Shown: positions 3,868-6,370 of the stretch, piece after piece
How the letters are laid out: each line of letters starts with the position of its first letter
Position numbering within the stretch: the first letter of the stretch is position 1
Assembly: GCA_938023705.1 (NCBI GenBank)
Contig: CALJDJ010000032.1
Span: 1-6,370 of the forward strand
DNA length: 6,370 bases
Source: an uncultured Collinsella sp.
Lineage (GTDB): Bacteria; Actinomycetota; Coriobacteriia; Coriobacteriales; Coriobacteriaceae
Direction: 5' to 3'
The notes under the pieces: model-generated
What the model was told of the DNA's origin: nothing
Databases searched by the model: none
Seen by the model: only the letters and a program-made list of their open reading frames with translations
Program-made: the position numbers and the translations under genes

Positions 3868-6370
3868 TCATTGCGCGCAATCATCTCCTGAATTGCGAGT
3901 CTCGCTGCTGGTACGATGTGCGCAACTCCGAGCAGCATTCTCGCATCGCCGATATTTTCCGCCCAATCCGAGCCTATCGCTTGGTCGATCTCGCTCCAAT
4001 TGAGTGCTAATACCGTCTCCTCGAACTGCTTTGGCGAGGCCTTATGCATGAAGCTAAGAAGCCCTGCGGCAGCTTGGAAGTTTCGTTGCGTACTGCGCGA
4101 CAAAGAGATCGCGAGATCCTTAGGCGACCAGCAACGGCAGATTTCTCGCCCCACCTGCCGCATTCTTCGGGACGGTGCCAACTTGCCAACATAGATGTTA
4201 AGCGGATCGTAGAGCCGCAACGCGTTCCACACGATATCGTTTAGTTCGTGGAAAGACTCTTGCGGAGCGGCACGCAGTCGATCGGCGATGGCCGGGATAA
4301 GTGCTTCGATCAAAGTGAACCCGAACTCTGATTCGACGTAGCAGAAATGTTCGCAAAAATCGGCAACGACCGATAGGTAGGCATCCTGCGGCCACTGTGA
4401 CACAATGCGAAGGCACGCATCGTGATCAATGTGTTCGAGATAGCGTGCCTTCCACATATCATCTTTACAAGCACCTATCATCGAAAGCAGTTCGGCAATC
4501 TCACCCGCATGCAACGGGGCAGCAGCACTGATCGCCTTTGCTAATGCGCGTGGCTCAACTAGCATGACGATGTTTTCACCAAGTGCCCGATTAGTATTAA
4601 GTACATGATTAAGCACGCGGCCAATCGCATAGCATGCACCTTCCGGCGCCGCCTGTATCCACTCTGCAAGAGTCTCACTATGATCGGCAATTGTTTCCAT
4701 CTCATCGGGCAGATAGCTATGCAAATTATTCAGTAACCAGCAAGCATGCCGAATATCAAGTGGTTCTGTCGCTACCCAGCAGCGTTCTAAAGCGGGAGTA
4801 AGCCATGCCGGCTGTACAAGCCTTCGCCACATCCCAAATTCGCCAGCTAACGAAAGTTCGCTAAGTAGAACACTTAGGCCACTGAGAGGCATCTGAATGT
4901 CGGTCAGAACTGTTCTGAGCATAACTGCAATTTTCTGACGCTCTTCGGCTGTCTGTCCGTCGAGAATACGTGCCAGGAGTACAATAGCAAGACGCTGGTG
5001 TGGACAGCGAAGGTCGTTGAAACTCAGTAAAAATCGTTGCGCTACAAGCCAATCAATCGCAGCATTTCCATCAGAATTCGACAACTCGTCCCCGACTAAC
5101 CGCAACAACATTTCGCGTGAACAGTGCGCATCACGTGATGCCAGCTGTCGAATTGCAGCAGCTGCAAGAACCACGTCAGCGCCTGCTGCGCGCGCAGAAC
5201 TTGCCATTGCATTCGCTCGCCGCCATCCTCCTCCAAGGATGAAACAGAATTGCCAGGGATAAAGCGCTTTCTCCGCTGCATGCTCAAGGCGTAGATCGAA
5301 CTGCTCATCTCCAGGCCGATCGCCGATGCGATCATCGGCTTGACGAACAGCGGCAAGTGTTGCTTCGCGGGAAGCCAGAAAACCATTCGCAATAACCCGA
5401 ACCGCTCGCTTAGCATCAAGATGGATGGCGCCTGGAAAGCCGCTCTTATCTTCGGAAATCGTGTACGCACTTAATACCCATCGCGATGCAGTGGCCTGTT
5501 CTTCCAACTCACGAAGAAATGCTGGGCGAGTCAGGTGAGCATCATCAACGATGTAGAGTGTCGGTTTCAGACTCTCATCAAAAGAAGGTATCTTTCCAAT
5601 TGGGTCGGCTAATCTTAGGACACGCCAGCCGCGACAATACATTTGAAGCGCCACTTGAAGAATTGAGATTGATTTCCCAGCTCCCGGTACCCCCGCAAGT
5701 CGAGCTGTTCCTGCGCGCTCCAGGTCTGCAGTCAGTAGAGCTACCTCCGGAAGAATGGGACAAGCAGCGACATCTGCAGGCCCGAGTGGACGACCCATTA
5801 GAGCAGGTCCAAGATCACGAGGCTTTTCGAACTTAACCTCAGACCAAACTGATGCTTCAATATTGAGTACTGATGATCTTGGTGCGAACATAATGAGGCT
5901 CCGCCGGATCTGATCGAGCTCCTCGGAACTTGGTAACGCGCGCAGAGCTGCCATGATTTTATGCAGATCGCTTGCATGTTCGGGATAGATTTCTTCAATC
6001 ACTTCCTGATGAGTGGATAGCAGCGCTTGAATCGTGTCCCATCCAATAGCAACTACGGGAAATTTTCCTTCCTTCACGCGTTGTTCTGACACTAGTCGGG
6101 CATGTTCTTGAAGTCGCGCATCATTAGGCGCTGTAGTAGCAAATGTCCAGTGTCCAAGCTGTGGTTTAAAATTTTCGGCCTTGATGAGTTCCGTATCGAA
6201 CTCCACGATAGTCGCCTTGGCCCCATAACCTTCGTTCTTCCCTTTGCATTGCACACCAAAATTTATGCCGGGTGTTGCCTGTGGCGTTCCATAGACATCA
6301 ACACCGTGCTGTTTTTGCCCAGACCGACCATTTTTTTGCGTAAGGGGAGACCTCCACACTGCGGCAAACA
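3801..6370 (-). CDS. Mrr-like nuclease fused to a STAND-type NTPase (5' end outside window, frameshifted 3' end)
   Basis: Numbering starts from a GTG at 6359-6357, which is probably not the real start: the frame stays open to the window edge, and the family normally has more residues before this point. Residues about 1-125 form a PDDEXK/Mrr-like nuclease core: NGRSGQKQHGVDVYG with D21, then VQCKGK with Q37 and K39, the usual D...(E/Q)xK metal site. Residues 200-330 form the P-loop NTPase, with Walker A GVPGAGKS (223-230) and Walker B YIVDDAH (269-275). A probable winged helix follows at about 410-465, including DLRCPHQRLA. From about 480 on is a helix-rich array of tetratricopeptide/HEAT style. 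In characterised STAND defence proteins, target binding by the C-terminal array drives NTP-dependent oligomerisation, which activates the N-terminal nuclease; here that is inference. This frame stops at 3803-3801 after about 20 residues that look out of place, while the next frame continues the array. Joined, the protein would be near 1,000 residues. An Avs-like or nSTAND3-like assignment is possible but unproven. Confidence 0.85.
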   Translation of the reverse strand, partial: FAAVWRSPLTQKNGRSGQKQHGVDVYGTPQATPGINFGVQCKGKNEGYGAKATIVEFDTELIKAENFKPQLGHWTFATTAPNDARLQEHARLVSEQRVKEGKFPVVAIGWDTIQALLSTHQEVIEEIYPEHASDLHKIMAALRALPSSEELDQIRRSLIMFAPRSSVLNIEASVWSEVKFEKPRDLGPALMGRPLGPADVAACPILPEVALLTADLERAGTARLAGVPGAGKSISILQVALQMYCRGWRVLRLADPIGKIPSFDESLKPTLYIVDDAHLTRPAFLRELEEQATASRWVLSAYTISEDKSGFPGAIHLDAKRAVRVIANGFLASREATLAAVRQADDRIGDRPGDEQFDLRLEHAAEKALYPWQFCFILGGGWRRANAMASSARAAGADVVLAAAAIRQLASRDAHCSREMLLRLVGDELSNSDGNAAIDWLVAQRFLLSFNDLRCPHQRLAIVLLARILDGQTAEERQKIAVMLRTVLTDIQMPLSGLSVLLSELSLAGEFGMWRRLVQPAWLTPALERCWVATEPLDIRHACWLLNNLHSYLPDEMETIADHSETLAEWIQAAPEGACYAIGRVLNHVLNTNRALGENIVMLVEPRALAKAISAAAPLHAGEIAELLSMIGACKDDMWKARYLEHIDHDACLRIVSQWPQDAYLSVVADFCEHFCYVESEFGFTLIEALIPAIADRLRAAPQESFHELNDIVWNALRLYDPLNIYVGKLAPSRRMRQVGREICRCWSPKDLAISLSRSTQRNFQAAAGLLSFMHKASPKQFEETVLALNWSEIDQAIGSDWAENIGDARMLLGVAHIVPAARLAIQEMIARNEPLSSTCRRISQPSRRLARYVI
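3804..3867 (-). other. Frameshift zone between the two STAND fragments
   Basis: The two frames overlap only here: the upstream frame ends at TAG (3803-3801) and the downstream frame is closed before 3867. The downstream frame is offset by one base backward, as expected from loss of 1 nt or gain of 2 nt. The zone contains no homopolymer run and no X-XXY-YYZ slippery heptamer, so programmed -1 frameshifting is not supported. A mutation or a base-calling error is the simplest reading. Confidence 0.6.

Noticed and set aside
3916..4194. Plus-strand ORF of 92 codons and overlapping short ORFs on both strands up to 4416
   Set aside because: All lie inside the continuous STAND frame, which has coherent helical-array composition; the others are out-of-frame shadows.
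5096..5470. Minus-strand ORF of 124 codons in an alternative frame
   Set aside because: It overlaps the region between Walker B and the winged helix of the STAND protein in another frame, and has no motif or start signal of its own.
5486..5836. Plus-strand ORF of 116 codons
   Set aside because: It is antisense to the Walker A and Walker B region of the STAND protein; the motif-bearing frame is clearly the coding one.
6357..6359. GTG as the true start of the nuclease-STAND protein
   Set aside because: The frame continues open to the window edge, no Shine-Dalgarno sequence precedes this GTG, and the nuclease fold needs additional N-terminal residues.

Overview
This window looks like part of a bacterial accessory (genomic-island) region, most likely from a Gram-negative proteobacterium. 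That placement rests on Shine-Dalgarno-led genes, protein style and mosaic base composition; no taxonomic marker is present, so it is weak. Every gene I can support lies on the minus strand, so transcription runs from high to low coordinates.

Right part (3319-6370): a large gene of moderate to high GC encodes a nuclease-NTPase. It has a PDDEXK/Mrr-like nuclease core, then a STAND-type P-loop NTPase (Walker A GVPGAGKS, Walker B IVDDAH), a probable winged helix and a long helical C-terminal array. This is the architecture of anti-phage NLR-like proteins (Avs and nSTAND-type systems). The N-terminus lies outside the window. The reading frame is broken near 3804-3867, so the last ~175 residues are in another frame. 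This is either a 1-nt deletion (pseudogene or sequencing error) or a split gene.

Middle (3142-3318): an AT-rich spacer with a plausible sigma70-type promoter, a Shine-Dalgarno site and a near-palindrome next to the -35 element. Together they suggest that the next two genes form their own transcription unit.

Left-middle (659-3141): a tight, AT-rich two-gene operon with a 4-nt ATGA overlap. The first gene encodes a 549-aa calcineurin-like metallophosphoesterase with all canonical metal-binding motifs and an unfamiliar tryptophan-rich N-terminal module. The second encodes a 278-aa HAD-family phosphatase with all four HAD motifs. A 13-bp stem just past the HAD stop, perfect only in the minus-strand RNA thanks to a G-U pair, closes the unit. 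Two intact phosphoesterases co-translated beside a nuclease-STAND gene make this pair a candidate undescribed defence or nucleotide/nucleic-acid processing system. The function is inferred from context, not shown.

Left part (1-617): no long gene. It holds short palindromes and repeats, a few short ORFs that may be remnants or chance, and at the very edge the start codon of another leftward gene (ATG at 3-1) with a strong AAGGAG site and a possible 10-codon leader ORF that ends three bases before that ATG.
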